A stretch of DNA of 13,389 nucleotides from DASTBU01 sp035711845 (GTDB lineage Bacteria; Acidobacteriota; Vicinamibacteria; Vicinamibacterales; 2-12-FULL-66-21): NCBI GenBank assembly GCA_035711845.1, contig DASTBU010000004.1, positions 1-13,389 on the forward strand. The letters run 5' to 3'. Below the pieces are notes generated by a model. That model did not search any database. It was given only the letters and a program-made list of their open reading frames with translations, and was not told the origin of the DNA. Both the position numbers and the translations under genes were made by a program. Below, in pieces: positions 12,082 through 13,389 of the stretch; the first letter of the stretch is position 1; the number at the start of each line of letters is the position of its first letter.

Positions 12082-13389
12082 ATGCAAAAGCTCGCCGAAA
12101 TCTGCGTTCGTCGGCCCGTGTTCGCGACGATGCTCGTCGCGGCCATCACCGTAATCGGTGGCGCATCGTTCTTCACCCTCGGTGTCGACCGATATCCGCG
12201 CATCGAGACACCCGTGGTCTCGGTCAACACATCCAATCCCGGCGCGACACCGGTGAACGTCGAAACCGAGATCACGGACCGTGTCGAGGCGGCCGTCAAC
12301 ACCGTTGCAGGCATCGACGAGCTGCGTTCGACCTCCAGCGAGGGCCGTTCGCGTGTCACGATCACGTTCGACCTCTCGAAGGACCCGGACGTCGCCGCAC
12401 AGGAGGTTCGCGCGAAGGTGGACCCGGTCATTCGGAACCTGCCCGACACGGCAGACCCGCCTGTCGTGCAGAAGCAGGATCCCGACTCGAGCCCGATCGT
12501 TCTCTATTCTGTGTCGGCGCCGATGCCGGCCGTCGAGCTGACGACTTACGTCGAGCAGAACATCCAGAAGCGGATCGAATCGGTGAACGGGGTGGGCGAG
12601 GTGTTCCTGTACGGCGCGAGGCGCCGCGAGATCCAGGTCAAGATCGATCCCGATCGCCTCAATGCCTACGGGCTTTCCACAACCGACGTCGCGACCGCCC
12701 TGCGTGCCCAGAACCTGGAACTGCCGGGAGGACGCCTCGAACAGGGAACCCGCGAACTGTCGGTCAGAACGGTCGGGCGCCTCCGGCGGCCGAAGGACTT
12801 CGAGGACCTGGTCGTCGCCACCCGCGGCAACGCGCCCGTCCGCATCAGCGATTTTGGCACGGTCGAAGACACCGGCGCCGATCCGATGTCGGTCTCCACG
12901 CTGAACGGCCAGTCGGCGGTCAGCGTGGCGATCCGCAAGCAGAGCGGCGTGAACACCGTGGCGCTGGCCAGGGCCATCAAGTCACGTATTTCCGAGATCG
13001 AGCAGACGCTGCCACCGAACTTCACGATGCGGCTCGTCCGCGACGATTCCGAGTTCATCGAAGCCTCGCTGCGCGCAATCGAGGAGCACCTGGTCCTCGG
13101 CGCCATCTTCGCTGCGATCATCGTCCTCATCTTCCTGCGCAACTTCCGCTCGACGGTCATCGCCGCGCTCGCCATTCCCACCTCGATCATCGGCGCGTTC
13201 GCCTTGATGGCGCTGCTCGACTTCACGATGAACCAGATGACGATGCTGGCGCTCACGCTGATGGTGGGCATCGTGATCGACGATGCGATCGTGGTGCTGG
13301 AGAACATCTACAGGTTCGTCGAGGAGAAAGCCATGTCGCCGTTCCAGGCGGCAATCGAGGGGACGCGCGAGATCGGCCTCGCCGTCATG
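12082..13389 (+). CDS. RND efflux pump inner-membrane subunit, N-terminal part (cut by the window edge)
   Basis: An open frame of exactly 436 codons from ATG 12082 to the right edge, about 40% of a usual 1,030-1,060-residue pump. The start MQKLAEICVRRPVFATML is the typical RND N-terminus, with the first membrane helix near 13-31. A large periplasmic porter region follows, containing YPRIETPVVSV (38-48) and FDLSKDPDVAAQEV (96-109). Membrane helices 2-4 follow near 335-355, 358-380 and 387-407. The proton-relay motif GIVIDDAIVVLEN (396-408) has the two acidic residues Asp400 and Asp401, equivalent to Asp407/Asp408 of AcrB. This points to the HAE-1-type proton-driven exporters. It pairs with the adaptor gene just upstream. 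The C-terminal half is outside the window. Confidence 0.95.
   Translation, partial: MQKLAEICVRRPVFATMLVAAITVIGGASFFTLGVDRYPRIETPVVSVNTSNPGATPVNVETEITDRVEAAVNTVAGIDELRSTSSEGRSRVTITFDLSKDPDVAAQEVRAKVDPVIRNLPDTADPPVVQKQDPDSSPIVLYSVSAPMPAVELTTYVEQNIQKRIESVNGVGEVFLYGARRREIQVKIDPDRLNAYGLSTTDVATALRAQNLELPGGRLEQGTRELSVRTVGRLRRPKDFEDLVVATRGNAPVRISDFGTVEDTGADPMSVSTLNGQSAVSVAIRKQSGVNTVALARAIKSRISEIEQTLPPNFTMRLVRDDSEFIEASLRAIEEHLVLGAIFAAIIVLIFLRNFRSTVIAALAIPTSIIGAFALMALLDFTMNQMTMLALTLMVGIVIDDAIVVLENIYRFVEEKAMSPFQAAIEGTREIGLAVM

Overview
This is a GC-rich bacterial window that I infer comes from Acidobacteriota, probably the Vicinamibacteria. The grounds are the LolA-like and duplicated beta-rich exported proteins, the RND efflux pair, and unusual intergenic arrays of short direct repeats. 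No rRNA or ribosomal protein gene is present to confirm the placement.

Layout. A minus-strand DEAD/DEAH helicase of the YprA/MrfA (Hrq1-like) type is cut by the left edge (1-772). Next comes a heptamer repeat array (849-1040). A minus-strand cluster follows: an alpha/beta hydrolase (4208-5014), a DUF547 protein (3226-4074), a short-chain dehydrogenase (2407-3186) and an AGCS-type sodium:amino-acid symporter (1069-2397). The last two are almost fused: the SDR stop codon overlaps the symporter's Shine-Dalgarno. A plus-strand LolA-like exported protein (5213-5962) lies behind a 17-bp-period palindromic array and converges on a minus-strand pair, a tandem-duplicated YjbQ protein (7161-8231) and a VanZ-like membrane protein with a large extra domain (6047-7123). 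Also on the minus strand are a secreted protein with two homologous beta-rich repeats (8362-9078) and a cystathionine beta-synthase with tandem CBS domains (9128-10534). A plus-strand RND efflux operon begins at 10847 with a periplasmic adaptor and runs off the right edge inside the inner-membrane pump.

How the genes relate. The efflux pair is the clearest functional unit, since adaptor and pump work together. The SDR and symporter look translationally coupled, but their substrate is not evident. The YjbQ-VanZ pair is a probable two-gene operon without an obvious pathway.

Two things deserve most attention. First, the minus-strand protein at 7161-8231 appears to be two YjbQ (UPF0047) domains in one chain, with the conserved motifs divided between the halves. 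Second, most of the longer gaps carry an array built on a different short word. At least three arrays share a 7-bp period with unrelated words (NCCCGAG/GGTCCCT, ACGTGCG, AGCTGGT), much like the heptamer STRR repeats known in cyanobacteria. Two other gaps hold palindromic 17-bp and 11-bp units. Several arrays reach into stop codons or end at the base before a start codon.
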